DNA from: Gammaproteobacteria bacterium
GTDB taxonomy: Bacteria; Pseudomonadota; Gammaproteobacteria; Steroidobacterales; Steroidobacteraceae
Length of the DNA: 64,000 bases
Direction of reading: 5' to 3'
NCBI GenBank assembly: GCA_018970145.1
Contig: JAGWWY010000009.1
Span: forward strand, 30,947 to 94,946
Of the stretch, positions 25,919 through 35,068 are shown in pieces. Position 1 is the stretch's first letter. The number at the start of each line of letters is the position of its first letter. The position numbers and the translations under genes were made by a program. The notes under the pieces were generated by a model. It made no database searches, had not been told where the DNA came from, and saw nothing but the letters and a program-made list of their open reading frames with translations.

Positions 25919-28420
25919 ATGACGCTTCGCAATCGCCGTTGGATTCGCTCGGGCACGACACCCGTCGCTGCGGCCATCATCGTGGCTTTGACGGCCACAT
26001 CGACTCCTTCCTATTCGCAAGGCCTCGAAGAAATCGTGGTGACCGCACAGCGTCGTGAGACCGCGCTGCAAACGACGCCGATCGCGATCAGTGCCTATGG
26101 CGGTGCCGCCTTGGCCGACGCCAAGGTGTTCTCGGCGGGCGATCTCGCGGCCACAGTGCCGGCGTTTTCATTGACAGCGGGCACGCCGCTCGATATTGAG
26201 CTGAATATCCGCGGTATCACCAACACGCGTCTTGACTCGCCCTCGGCTGACCCCTCGGTAGGCACCTTCGTCGATGGCATTTACATGGGTCGTACGGGTG
26301 ACCTGAATTACGATTTCTACGACCTTGAGCGTGTTGAGGTCATTCGTGGTCCGCAGGGCGTGCTACTCGGTAAAAACGTGGTAGGCGGCGCACTCAGCAT
26401 CATGACTGCCAAGCCGAAGTTTGATCAGTCCGGCTCGCTCACCGTTGGTTACGGCAACTACCAGTCAAAGCTCGTTAGCGGCTACGTCACGGGTGGCATG
26501 ACCGATTCGGTAGCGGGTCGATTCTCGTTCCAGTACCGCGATCGGGATGGGTTCGGGTACGACAAGTTGCATGATCGCGACGTCGAAGATCTCTCGTCGG
26601 TGCAGATGCGCGCTCAGTTCCTCTACGACCCGGAGGGCTCGGATTGGACCGTACGCGGCATTTTCGGGTTCTACAAAGACAACACTAACGGTGTGAACGT
26701 AGTGGCGATCGAGGGCGGTACGCCGAGCTGCGAAACCAGCTACTTGCGGACCAACTGCACGCGCCCTTGGAGCAACCTGCGCGCTTATCTCGGCTTGACC
26801 GATCCGCGTGTGAACGTGGCGACAAGCATACAGTACAAGGGTGACGCGACGCCGACGAGCCAATTCATGCGTCGCGATGGTTTCGCCGTGACGCTCGATG
26901 TGCAGCGCGACTTTGAAGGCTTCACCTTCAACTCGCTCACGGGCTATACGAATGGTGAGAGCGCGCAGCTGTATGATCAGACTGGCGCTGGTCCTGAGGC
27001 ACTCGGCTGGAGTATCACCAACTGGCAAGCCTACATGACGTACATGAACAACCGATACGGTACCCGTCCTGCGGTATCCAACAACGGTCAGTTCTTGTTT
27101 GCGCAGCCGGTGGCTGAAGCTGTCGATGCGACGCAGCTCAGCCAAGAGTTCCGTTTGACCTCGGCCAACACCGATTCGAAGCTCGACTGGATCGTCGGGG
27201 CGTTCGTCAAGAAAGACGAAATCGACAAGACGGACCGCTTCATCGGTGAGAACTTCCTCGGTTCCTTGCTGCCGGGCGGTAACAATCCGCTGTCGACCCT
27301 CTCAGGCGAGAACAAGTGGATCAACCAGGGCGAAATCGAGAACGCAGCGGCGTTTGCGAGCCTGGGTTACAAGCTGACCGAGACGGTCAAGATCAGCGCG
27401 GGTCTTCGCTATACCCAAGACAAGAAGTCCGGCTCGGTTCAGGGTATCGTCGTCGAAACAGGCGATCGCTTCAGCCCGAACGATCCGCGCCCGAACGTGA
27501 CCATCGAAGGCCTCTGTCGTCGTCCGGACGGCACGGTCGTCAGCCCGACGCCCGCGGCTTGTGCGGCGCCGAACAAGTGGGTGTACGAGGAGGGAAGCGG
27601 CTTCACAACGCCGTATTCGGCTAAGTGGAACGAGTCGACGCCGCAGGTGACGATCGATTGGTCGCCGAGCGAGAACACGTTCGTTTATGCCACCGTCGCC
27701 AAAGGCTTCAAGGGTGGCGGTTTCGACGATACGCCGGCGAATCCGGCGCAGGCGTCCACCCCGTTCGATCCTGAAGAGGCGACCAACTACGAAGTCGGCT
27801 TCAAGACCACGCTGCTCGATCGTCGCATGCGCTTGAACGCGTCGGTCTTCAAGATGGACTACAAAAATCTGCAGGTCACGCAGACGAACGCAGCCTGTCT
27901 TTGCAATCTGACCGACAACGCGGCGAGCGCCGATATCAAGGGCATTGAGGCGGAGTTGGAGTTCCTCGCGACCGACGCGCTGCGTCTGTCGCTCGGCGGC
28001 TCTTACGTCGATACCGAATACGTCGACTTCCTCGAGTCGGCCATCAACCCGACGACCGGTACCCGTCTCGATAGCTCGGGTAACCGACTGCAGCGTACTC
28101 CGGAGACGCAAGTGAGCGTCGGGCTCGACTACACCACGGGCTTCGGTTCTTATGCTGACGCCCTGAAGTTCAGCCTGAACTACAACTGGCAGAGCGATCT
28201 GTTCTGGGCGACCGACAACATCGCCACGGAGCCTTCCTACGGCTTGCTCGATGCGCGCATCCAGCTCGCACCGAAAGACGCCGATTGGTCGGTGTCGCTC
28301 TGGGGCAAGAACCTCTCGGATGAGCTCTATCGTGTAAACATCATCCCGTTTTTCGGCGAGGAAGTGTCGCAGTTCGGTCCGCCGCGGACCTACGGTCTCG
28401 ACATCGCTTGGAAGTTCTGA
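25919..28420 (+). CDS. TonB-dependent outer-membrane receptor
   Basis: About 833 residues. The ATG at 25919 has GGGGGAC upstream and begins a signal peptide ending near SYSQG. The TonB box region LEEIVVTAQRRE follows at once. The plug domain contains NIRGITNTRLDSPSADPSVG and VEVIRGPQGVLLGKNVVGG, and the barrel ends with a C-terminal TYGLDIAWKF (terminal Phe). This is the large CirA/FyuA-like family common in gammaproteobacterial and sphingomonad degraders, and it imports bulky substrates by energy from TonB. An upstream in-frame extension to 25595 overlaps the dehydrogenase and is rejected. A strong intrinsic terminator follows. Confidence 0.95.
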   Translation: MTLRNRRWIRSGTTPVAAAIIVALTATSTPSYSQGLEEIVVTAQRRETALQTTPIAISAYGGAALADAKVFSAGDLAATVPAFSLTAGTPLDIELNIRGITNTRLDSPSADPSVGTFVDGIYMGRTGDLNYDFYDLERVEVIRGPQGVLLGKNVVGGALSIMTAKPKFDQSGSLTVGYGNYQSKLVSGYVTGGMTDSVAGRFSFQYRDRDGFGYDKLHDRDVEDLSSVQMRAQFLYDPEGSDWTVRGIFGFYKDNTNGVNVVAIEGGTPSCETSYLRTNCTRPWSNLRAYLGLTDPRVNVATSIQYKGDATPTSQFMRRDGFAVTLDVQRDFEGFTFNSLTGYTNGESAQLYDQTGAGPEALGWSITNWQAYMTYMNNRYGTRPAVSNNGQFLFAQPVAEAVDATQLSQEFRLTSANTDSKLDWIVGAFVKKDEIDKTDRFIGENFLGSLLPGGNNPLSTLSGENKWINQGEIENAAAFASLGYKLTETVKISAGLRYTQDKKSGSVQGIVVETGDRFSPNDPRPNVTIEGLCRRPDGTVVSPTPAACAAPNKWVYEEGSGFTTPYSAKWNESTPQVTIDWSPSENTFVYATVAKGFKGGGFDDTPANPAQASTPFDPEEATNYEVGFKTTLLDRRMRLNASVFKMDYKNLQVTQTNAACLCNLTDNAASADIKGIEAELEFLATDALRLSLGGSYVDTEYVDFLESAINPTTGTRLDSSGNRLQRTPETQVSVGLDYTTGFGSYADALKFSLNYNWQSDLFWATDNIATEPSYGLLDARIQLAPKDADWSVSLWGKNLSDELYRVNIIPFFGEEVSQFGPPRTYGLDIAWKF

Positions 28421-28433
28421 TGATCTGATCGAG

Positions 28434-28470
28434 AAGGCGGGGTGCTCATCTAGGGCACCCCGCCTTTTTC
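28434..28470 (+). terminator. Intrinsic terminator after the TonB receptor
   Basis: A perfect 12-base-pair stem, AAGGCGGGGTGC (28434-28445) with GCACCCCGCCTT (28455-28466), has a nine-base loop and runs into CTTTTTC. This is a classic Rho-independent terminator, 13 bases after the receptor stop. It is the only canonical one noticed in the window. Confidence 0.92.
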
Positions 28471-28524
28471 TTTGGGGCTGATTATTTTAGCCCTCTGTTT
28501 GAGCCCTCTATTTGAGGTGATGCC

Positions 28525-30642
28525 ATGGCTGAAGTGACCGCGATCTGCCGCTTTTGTCACGCGACCTGTGGCCTGGTCGCAACGCTCGAAAATGGACGTA
28601 TCAGCAAGCTCATTGGCGATCTCGATAACCCGATGTACACGGGTTATAGCTGCATCAAGGGACGCAACTACCACGAGTTTCACGCATCTCCCGATCGCAT
28701 CTTGAAACCGCTGCGGCGTAATTCGTGTGGTGATTTCGAGCCGGTCGAGAGTGGTGAGGCGCTTGTCGAGATCGCCGCGAAGACGCGAGCGATCTTGGAG
28801 CAATACGGGCCGCGCTCGATCGCGATGTACGGCGGCACGTTTAGTCACTTTTGTCCCGCGGGTGTGATGCTGCGCGAAGCGTTCATGGACGCGATCGGCT
28901 CGCCGATGCGCTTCTCGAACGCCACTATCGATCAGCCCGGCAAACCGATCTCCATGGCGCTGCACGGCAAGTGGGGCGCAGGTCCGCAAGATTTTGCCGA
29001 AGCGGATGTCTGCCTGCTCGTTGGCGCCAATCCGCTGGTATCGATGTGGGGCGGTATCCCCTCGTTCAATCCCGCGCGACGCTTGCACGAGGCGCGCAAG
29101 CGAGGCTTGCAGCTGATCGTCATCGATCCGCGCCGATCGGAGACCGCGCGCAAGGCCGATCTGCATCTGCAGTGTCTGCCGGGGCAGGATGCGCCGCTCC
29201 TTGCGGCGATGTTGCGGGTGATCATCGAAGAAGGTCTCTACGACCGGGCTTTCGTCGAGGCAGAAACAGCAGGCTTCGCGCAGTTGCGTGAGACCGTGGC
29301 GGCCTTCTTGCCTGAACGGGTTGCTGCCGTCGCAGGCGTAGCCGCTGACGATATCGTCACGGCGGCGCGAATGTTTGCCGCGGCGAAACGAGGTAACGCG
29401 ACCAGCGGCACGGGCCCGAGCATGGCACCCCATGGCGTCTTGATGGATTACCTCGTGCTCGCCCTCAATACGATTTGCGGACGCTGGGTCAAAGCCGGTG
29501 AGCGTATGCCGAATCGCGGTGTGCTCTTCCGACAGTTCTCAGGCGTGGCACGCGCCGAGAAACCGCGTTCGGCCGCCGGTTTTGGGGAGGCGCTGCGGGT
29601 GCGTGGTTTGACCGATACCGCAGCGGGCTTACCGACCGCCGCGCTGGCCGACGAGATTTTGACGCCGGGCGAGGGGCGGGTACGAGCGCTGTTCGTGATC
29701 GGTGGTAATCCGTTGCTGTCGTGGCCGAATCAAGCAAAGACGCGTCGCGCACTCGAGTCGCTTGAGTTGCTGGTTGTCGTTGATCCGATGCTCTCAGCGA
29801 CGGCTCGACATGCGGATTACGTCATTGGACCGCGTTTCGGTTTCGAGTCACCTGCGATCACCTTTGGAAACGAAGGGATTACCGTCTATGGCTTGTCGCT
29901 CGGTTACCCTGAACCCTATGCGCAGTATCAACCTGCGTTGATCGAACCGCCCGCGGGGAGTGATGTGCTCGAAGATTGGCGTATCTTCTTTGAGATCGGC
30001 AGACACATGGGTATGCCGCTCGCGTTTCGCGGCCACCCATTCGACATGGCATCGCCGCCGACGACCGATCAACTGCTCGAGACCTTCGTTGCAAAGAGTC
30101 GGGTGCCGCTCGAGGAGATCAAGCGGCATCCGCATGGTGCGATTTTCCCGGATCCGAAACCGCTCGCGGACTCGAAACCGTTTGATTGGCCGTATCGGCT
30201 GCAGCTTGCGGCTGCCTCCATGATGCAGGAGTTGACGGCGGTGGCCGCTACGTTAACGGTCGCGGCTGCGCAGATCGACCGCGACTACCCTTGGTTGCTC
30301 GTGACGCGACGCGAGCATGCCGTCTACAACTCGGTAGGTCAGCGTCTACCCGCGTTGCGCAAACGACTCTCGCACAACCCCGCATATGTGCATCCTCTGG
30401 ACGCAGGCGCGCTCGGACTACTCGATGATATGCCGATCGAGATCGAATCGCGCCACGGACGTACTCGGGCGCGAGTGCGTTTAGCGGACGACATTCGACG
30501 CGGCGTGATTTCTTTGGCGCATGGGTTCGAGGATGCGAACCCGGCAGCGCTCATCGACGATGCGAACGATTTCGATGCCTTGAGCGGTCTACCGCGCATG
30601 AGCGCCATCCCGGTGCGCATCCTGCGCGCCGCCGCTAGCTGA
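28525..30642 (+). CDS. Molybdopterin-dependent oxidoreductase (DMSO-reductase superfamily)
   Basis: A 705-residue catalytic subunit. The N-terminal 4Fe-4S ligands are C8, C11, C15 and C43 (CRFCHATC, then GYSCIKGR). Molybdopterin-binding regions follow: LVGANPLVSMWG, QLIVIDPRRSETA, and LFVIGGNPLLSWPNQ; the C-terminal molydopterin-dinucleotide domain begins near PWLLVTRREHAVYNSVGQ. No Tat signal is present, so it is cytoplasmic. No electron-transfer subunit is adjacent. The family includes formate dehydrogenases, acetylene hydratase and alkyl/steroid hydroxylating enzymes; substrate unknown. GAGGTGATGCC precedes the ATG. Confidence 0.9.
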   Translation: MAEVTAICRFCHATCGLVATLENGRISKLIGDLDNPMYTGYSCIKGRNYHEFHASPDRILKPLRRNSCGDFEPVESGEALVEIAAKTRAILEQYGPRSIAMYGGTFSHFCPAGVMLREAFMDAIGSPMRFSNATIDQPGKPISMALHGKWGAGPQDFAEADVCLLVGANPLVSMWGGIPSFNPARRLHEARKRGLQLIVIDPRRSETARKADLHLQCLPGQDAPLLAAMLRVIIEEGLYDRAFVEAETAGFAQLRETVAAFLPERVAAVAGVAADDIVTAARMFAAAKRGNATSGTGPSMAPHGVLMDYLVLALNTICGRWVKAGERMPNRGVLFRQFSGVARAEKPRSAAGFGEALRVRGLTDTAAGLPTAALADEILTPGEGRVRALFVIGGNPLLSWPNQAKTRRALESLELLVVVDPMLSATARHADYVIGPRFGFESPAITFGNEGITVYGLSLGYPEPYAQYQPALIEPPAGSDVLEDWRIFFEIGRHMGMPLAFRGHPFDMASPPTTDQLLETFVAKSRVPLEEIKRHPHGAIFPDPKPLADSKPFDWPYRLQLAAASMMQELTAVAATLTVAAAQIDRDYPWLLVTRREHAVYNSVGQRLPALRKRLSHNPAYVHPLDAGALGLLDDMPIEIESRHGRTRARVRLADDIRRGVISLAHGFEDANPAALIDDANDFDALSGLPRMSAIPVRILRAAAS

Positions 30643-30680
30643 AACTCGCACGTGTCGCTAAAGCGCGCGTCGTCCGGGTC

Positions 30681-32261
30681 CTAGAGGCGTTCGCGTCTGA
30701 GTCGAATACCCGCTTTTTCCCGATCCCAGGTGTCAGCCGTGACGCCCTCGTCGCGGAAGACGATCTTGCGCGGTTTGTTGGTCTCGGTCTTCGGGATCTC
30801 GTTCACGAGCCGTATGTAACGCGGGATCATGAAGTAGGCGAGCAATGGCGAGAGAAACTCAATGAGTTTTGCCATATCGAAAGGCTCGCCCGCTTTGGGC
30901 TTGATCACGGCGAGCACGTCTTGCTCGGCTACTTCGTTGGCCACACCGACGACGACCACTTCATCGACTTGCGGAAATTGTCGGATCGCATTTTCGACTT
31001 CGAAGGAAGAGATGTTTTCGCCGCGACGGCGGATCGTGTCTTTGATGCGATCGACGAAGTAATACTTGCCTTGCTCGTCTTGGCGGAAGAGGTCGCCGGT
31101 GTGGAACCAGCCGTTGCGCCAAGCACGCGCCGTAGCGTCGGGCAGGCCGTCGTATCCCGCGTTCATGTTCCACGGGATATCACTGCGACAGATGAGTTCG
31201 CCGATCTGCCCGCTCGGGACCTCGATATCGTTCTCGTCGACGAGACGACATTCGATGCCGCTACGCGGCCAGCCGCAGCTGCCATCGGGCGGCGCGTTCA
31301 TGTCGGTCATCAAGGGCGTGGACACTTCGGTCATGTTGAAGCCGGTGAGGTAGTCGAAGCCGAAGCGCTTGGCGAACGCGATGGTCTCCTCGTTCACTGG
31401 GAACATCGTGATGTACTTGAGCGGATTGTCGGCATCATCCGCACGCGGCTCGGCTTTCGAGAGAAACGCCGCCATGACGCCGATCAGACCCGAGGTGGTG
31501 CTGCATTGACCCTCGCGCACCTGATTCCAGAACTGGGTGGTGCTGAAGCCCTCAACCAGATAGAAACTGCCCGAGCGTACGAGTGCGCAGGTGATCGAAC
31601 TTGTACCGCCGACATGGAACATCGGCAGGTTTATCAGGATGCACTCGCCATCCTGCAGATAGCCGTAGTTCACGACGGCGGTGGTATATCCCTGCAGATA
31701 CGGCGAGAGCACGCCCTTGGATGGACCGGTCGTGCCGGAGGTGTAGATGATGCTCTGGATATCCCAGTGCTCGATCGGAGTGCTGTCGTCGAGCGCGTTC
31801 GAATCGCCTTGCAGCGCGTCGACGTCTGTCAAAACCTGCTGCAGTTTCGGCGTTTGCAGCCCTTGCAGACGTTGTGTGAGGCTCGGATGCGCAAGCATCA
31901 CCGAACCGCCCGCGGCATTGATCACGTGCTCGAGCACCTTGCCCTTGTAGGCGGTGTTCAACGGGACGTAGATGGCTCCCAAATAGTTGATGGCAAACCA
32001 TGCGAGTACGATGGGCTTGCCGCTCGGCAGCCAGACGAAGACGCGATCTCCTTTGCGCACTCCGCGCGCCTGCAAGCCTTGAGCAAGACGGCGAACCTCA
32101 TCGCGACAAGCGGCGTAGGACCATTGTGTGCCATCCTCGAAGCGCGCGAAGCGGCGATCAGGGAAGCGAGCGGCTCGGCTATCGAGCATGTATTTGAGGA
32201 CGCAGTCCTCGCGCGCGGGGGTGATGGTGTTGAACCACACCGGACGATTTTGGGCACTCAT
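30681..32261 (-). CDS. ATP-dependent acyl-CoA ligase (CaiC-like)
   Basis: About 526 residues of the ANL family. SIIYTSGTTGPSKGVLSPY is the ATP motif, then LTGFNMTEVSTPL, GWFHTGDLFRQDEQG and DTIRRRGENISSFEVENAI. The C-terminal catalytic Lys is in EIPKTETNKPRKIVFRD. The set of motifs resembles crotonobetaine/carnitine-CoA ligase relatives that are frequent in steroid and terpenoid degradation. The ATG at 32261 lies nine bases after the stop of the small NTF2-like gene, so the two are co-transcribed. An upstream in-frame start would overlap that gene. Confidence 0.9.
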   Translation of the reverse strand: MSAQNRPVWFNTITPAREDCVLKYMLDSRAARFPDRRFARFEDGTQWSYAACRDEVRRLAQGLQARGVRKGDRVFVWLPSGKPIVLAWFAINYLGAIYVPLNTAYKGKVLEHVINAAGGSVMLAHPSLTQRLQGLQTPKLQQVLTDVDALQGDSNALDDSTPIEHWDIQSIIYTSGTTGPSKGVLSPYLQGYTTAVVNYGYLQDGECILINLPMFHVGGTSSITCALVRSGSFYLVEGFSTTQFWNQVREGQCSTTSGLIGVMAAFLSKAEPRADDADNPLKYITMFPVNEETIAFAKRFGFDYLTGFNMTEVSTPLMTDMNAPPDGSCGWPRSGIECRLVDENDIEVPSGQIGELICRSDIPWNMNAGYDGLPDATARAWRNGWFHTGDLFRQDEQGKYYFVDRIKDTIRRRGENISSFEVENAIRQFPQVDEVVVVGVANEVAEQDVLAVIKPKAGEPFDMAKLIEFLSPLLAYFMIPRYIRLVNEIPKTETNKPRKIVFRDEGVTADTWDREKAGIRLRRERL

Positions 32262-32269
32262 TCGGTTGC

Positions 32270-32638
32270 TCAAGGCTGCAGTTGCTTCATCAACGTGGCC
32301 ATATCGAAGTAATCGCGCCACGAGCACACTTTGCCATCGCGAAAACGAAACACGGTCATGAAGGGTAGACTGATTGGCTTGCCCTCCTTGACGTAGTTCT
32401 CGACGCCTTCGAGCATGCCGACATCACCCTCGACCACGATGGCGTGGATGTCGTAGCGCTTGTTCGTCATGCCTTTGGCGAACTTGTCGAGAAACTGCAC
32501 GACGGCGTGTTTCCCGACCAGGTCTTTACCCGGCATGATGCCCGCGACCACATCGTCGGTGCACAGCGCCATCACGGCGGTAACGTCGTCTCTCACCCAA
32601 GCAGCGTAGTACTCGCGGATGGTCTCGGTGTGACTCAT
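32270..32638 (-). CDS. Limonene-epoxide-hydrolase-like NTF2 protein
   Basis: A 122-residue protein of the same subgroup as the one at 21196. REYYAAWVRDDVTAVMALCTDDVV, GKHAVVQFLDKF, and a final FRDGKVCSWRDYFDMATLMKQL. The WRDYFD ending is shared with the 21196 protein, whose order of elements is otherwise the same. The ATG at 32638 has GAGGGG upstream. It heads a two-gene unit with the acyl-CoA ligase and is divergent from a thioesterase gene, with a copy of the 19-bp element between. Confidence 0.82.
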   Translation of the reverse strand: MSHTETIREYYAAWVRDDVTAVMALCTDDVVAGIMPGKDLVGKHAVVQFLDKFAKGMTNKRYDIHAIVVEGDVGMLEGVENYVKEGKPISLPFMTVFRFRDGKVCSWRDYFDMATLMKQLQP

Positions 32639-32690
32639 GTGTCGTCCCCTCTTGCGTCGATGCGACGCTGCAGTCAGGATAGAAGTATTA

Positions 32691-32709
32691 GGTTCTGTTG
32701 TGCAAGTTA
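32691..32709. promoter_or_regulatory. Recurrent 19-bp element, copy B (divergent gap)
   Basis: GGTTCTGTTGTGCAAGTTA lies in the 100-base gap between the divergent NTF2-like (32638) and thioesterase (32739) genes. It differs from copy A by three transitions only. Its position would let one regulator control both directions. Confidence 0.5.
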
Positions 32710-32738
32710 CCGGAGCCTTGGCGGGAGGGGGAATCAAT

Positions 32739-33239
32739 TTGGCTCGTGTGCAAATGCCCACGGTGGATCAGGTGCGTGAGCTGCCGGAGCTCGTCCGCCA
32801 TGTCGTACCAGCGTCTTGGGAGGACCTCAACGGTCACGTCAACGTCCAGCACTACACGGCGCTGTACGACATGGCCGGCTATCCGTTCATGGACATGATG
32901 GGGATCAGTGCCGAATACGTGCGTGACAGCCGCGTCGGCATGTTCGACCTCGAGCACCACATCTGGTTTCTCGACGAGATGCACGTGGGCGATGTGGTCA
33001 CGGGGCACGCCTGCCTCGTGGCGCGAGGTCCGAAGCGGGTGTTGTCAGTGATGTTCATCATCGACGAAACACGTCACCGCCTCGCGAGTGTGCTCGAGGT
33101 GGTGTCGACCACAGCCGACCTCGATACACGCCGCACAATCGCGATACCCGAGCCGTTGGCAAAATGTATCGACGAGCTGATCACGGAGCAGAATTCACGC
33201 AGCTGGAAGGCACCGAGTAGCGGTTCCTTGAGCGTCTAG
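32739..33239 (+). CDS. Hot-dog acyl-CoA thioesterase
   Basis: About 166 residues of the 4HBT-like hot-dog fold. PASWEDLNGHVNVQHYTALYDMAGY is the signature region with the Asp and His-bearing helix, followed by FDLEHHIWFLDEMHVGDVV and GPKRVLSVMFIID. It likely hydrolyses an acyl-CoA; close relatives are found next to carnitine metabolism. The start is uncertain. A TTG at 32739 has AGGGGG seven bases upstream, while GTG at 32748 and ATG at 32754 are also in frame. It is followed ten bases later by the DUF1295 gene. Confidence 0.78.
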   Translation: MARVQMPTVDQVRELPELVRHVVPASWEDLNGHVNVQHYTALYDMAGYPFMDMMGISAEYVRDSRVGMFDLEHHIWFLDEMHVGDVVTGHACLVARGPKRVLSVMFIIDETRHRLASVLEVVSTTADLDTRRTIAIPEPLAKCIDELITEQNSRSWKAPSSGSLSV

Positions 33240-33249
33240 GGGAGGGTTT

Positions 33250-34050
33250 ATGGAAATGCATCAAGCCTTGATCGATTTGTTCGTGGTGGTCGCGTCCTAC
33301 ATCATGATGTCGTTCATCGTGGTGTGGATCATCGGTCTTGCGATCAAAGACTCGAGCATCGTCGATATCTGGTTCGCGCCCTGTATCGGCATTGCCGCAG
33401 TGATTGGTTACTACTTGGCTGACGGTGCCGAACCACGCCGTGAGTTGGTGATGATACTCGCAGTTTTGTGGGCAGCACGGCTCGGCGGCTATCTGCTCTG
33501 GCGTAACTGGGGTCATGAAGATCGGCGTTATGCGCGTTTGCGTCAGCACGTCGAGTCTCAGGGCAAGAGCTATGCGTGGCACAGCCTCATCCATGTGAAC
33601 ATCTATCAAGGCATCACGGTGGTGATCATCGCGATTCCCTTCATATTTGCACAAGTTGCAACGGAGCCGGTCGAGCTCGGAATCCTGGCGTACATTGGCT
33701 CCGCGCTGGTGCTCTTCGGTATCGCGTTCGAAGGGATGGCGGATCTGCAACTCACGCGCTTTCGTTCGAACCCCGCCAATCAAGGTCGGGTTCTCGATAC
33801 AGGCCTATGGCGCTATTCGCGCCATCCGAACTATTTCGGCGAGTGCTGCGTGTGGCTTGGCTTCGGGCTGATTTCGACCGAAGTGCCTTGGGGGTGGATC
33901 GGACTTGCTTCGCCCGCATTCATGATGTGGGCGATCCTCGGCATGATGGGCAAGGAATTGCTCGAGCGCCGCATGTTGAAGAAGCGCCCTGAATATCAGG
34001 ATTATGTGCGGCGGACGAGTGGCTTCTTCCCCTTGCCACCGCGCGATTGA
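33250..34050 (+). CDS. DUF1295 membrane protein (steroid 5-alpha-reductase-like)
   Basis: A 266-residue integral membrane protein with about six or seven helices. The family signature LWRYSRHPNYFGECCVWLGF lies near residues 195-215, and a second conserved segment is LWRNWGHEDRRYARLR. The fold is that of steroid 5-alpha-reductases and isoprenylcysteine methyltransferases. Steroid or polyprenol reductase activity is possible given the surrounding lipid-catabolic genes, but bacterial members are mostly uncharacterised. It is co-directional with the thioesterase and overlaps the convergent HxlR gene by 49 bases. Confidence 0.85.
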   Translation: MEMHQALIDLFVVVASYIMMSFIVVWIIGLAIKDSSIVDIWFAPCIGIAAVIGYYLADGAEPRRELVMILAVLWAARLGGYLLWRNWGHEDRRYARLRQHVESQGKSYAWHSLIHVNIYQGITVVIIAIPFIFAQVATEPVELGILAYIGSALVLFGIAFEGMADLQLTRFRSNPANQGRVLDTGLWRYSRHPNYFGECCVWLGFGLISTEVPWGWIGLASPAFMMWAILGMMGKELLERRMLKKRPEYQDYVRRTSGFFPLPPRD

Positions 34051-35030
34051 CTGCGTTTGCGGCGTGGCGTCGAGTCGATGATCACTTCGACGTCGTGCGG
34101 GTGGATCACCTCGCCGCAGCTGCCGCAGACCAAATGCGTTTTAAGCCGGTGATCACAGCGCTTGTGGGTCATCTTGATGCTCGGACCGTGCGGCGAGGGC
34201 ATCCAGCGCGAGCCCCACTCGTGCAGCGCCAAAGAGAACGGGACCAGGTCGAAACCTTTCTCCGTGAGTCGGTATTCGTAGCGGGGCGGCTTGTCTTGAT
34301 AGAGATGCTGTTTGATGACGCCTGCCGACAGCAAGAGTCGCAGACGATCGGCGAGAATGTTGGTCGCGATACCGAGTACGGAGTTGATATCGTCGTAGCG
34401 ATGCAACCCAAAGAAAAGCGCAGCGAGCAGCAGTGCGGTCCAACGATCGCCCACGGTGTCGACCGCGTGAAACATGGTGGTATCGACGCCCTCGGCGTGG
34501 CGTGTGGCCGTAGCGCTTTTGCGCCGTCTCGGCATGCGTTCCGTCGCAACCGGGTGTCGTGCGCCGGGGCCTGCCGTCGACGAGATGTCTTGCAGGCGCA
34601 CCGGTTCGTCGCAACGCACGCAAGTGAGCGTCGGGTCGAGATTGTCACCGCAGCGGCGATGTTGGATGCGCGGCGGCAGGCCGTGTTCACCCGCCCAGCG
34701 ATGTTCCCAAGCCCACATGCACAGGGCTACCGGATAGAAATCGAGGCCCTTCTCGGTCAGGCGATATTCGAGACGGCTCGGGGCCTTGCCATAGGGCACT
34801 CGGTACAACACGCCGTATTCGATGAGCGCGTTCAGACGTGCGGTCAGCGTGCCGCGCGCGGCTCCAGTGCGACGCCTAAGATCTTCGAAGCGGCGCACCC
34901 GCAAGAAGGCGTCGCGCAGTATGAGGAACGACCATCGATCGCCGATCGCCTCGAGTGCGCGCGAACCCTCGCCACTGCGCAGCAGATGGCGGATCGTCTC
35001 AATGTTTTGTGGCAACTTGCTGCGCTGCAT
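34002..35030 (-). CDS. Tandem HxlR-type regulator with two zinc-ribbon-like modules
   Basis: A 342-residue protein made of two similar halves. Each has an HxlR winged helix (about 20-115 and 185-275; both with GDRW and YRLTEKG) and then a Cys/His cluster. The clusters have identical spacing, H-x2-C-x9-C-x2-C: H124, C127, C137, C140 and H289, C292, C302, C305. A basic linker of about 30 residues joins the halves, and the C-terminus is Lys/Arg-rich. Normal HxlR proteins are about 120 residues and dimerise; this one could be a covalent pseudo-dimer. It is divergent from a dehydrogenase at 35069 and probably regulates it. Confidence 0.88.
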   Translation of the reverse strand: MQRSKLPQNIETIRHLLRSGEGSRALEAIGDRWSFLILRDAFLRVRRFEDLRRRTGAARGTLTARLNALIEYGVLYRVPYGKAPSRLEYRLTEKGLDFYPVALCMWAWEHRWAGEHGLPPRIQHRRCGDNLDPTLTCVRCDEPVRLQDISSTAGPGARHPVATERMPRRRKSATATRHAEGVDTTMFHAVDTVGDRWTALLLAALFFGLHRYDDINSVLGIATNILADRLRLLLSAGVIKQHLYQDKPPRYEYRLTEKGFDLVPFSLALHEWGSRWMPSPHGPSIKMTHKRCDHRLKTHLVCGSCGEVIHPHDVEVIIDSTPRRKRSQSRGGKGKKPLVRRT

Positions 35031-35068
35031 AAAGGGCCGCAGTTTAACACCCGAGGAGTGAGCAACCG

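Noticed and set aside
28450..29433. 327-codon minus-strand open frame
   Set aside because: Antisense to the molybdopterin oxidoreductase and crossing the intrinsic terminator; no family resemblance.
30921..32312. 463-codon plus-strand open frame
   Set aside because: Entirely antisense to the CaiC-like ligase, which has full family motifs; no motif in the opposite reading.
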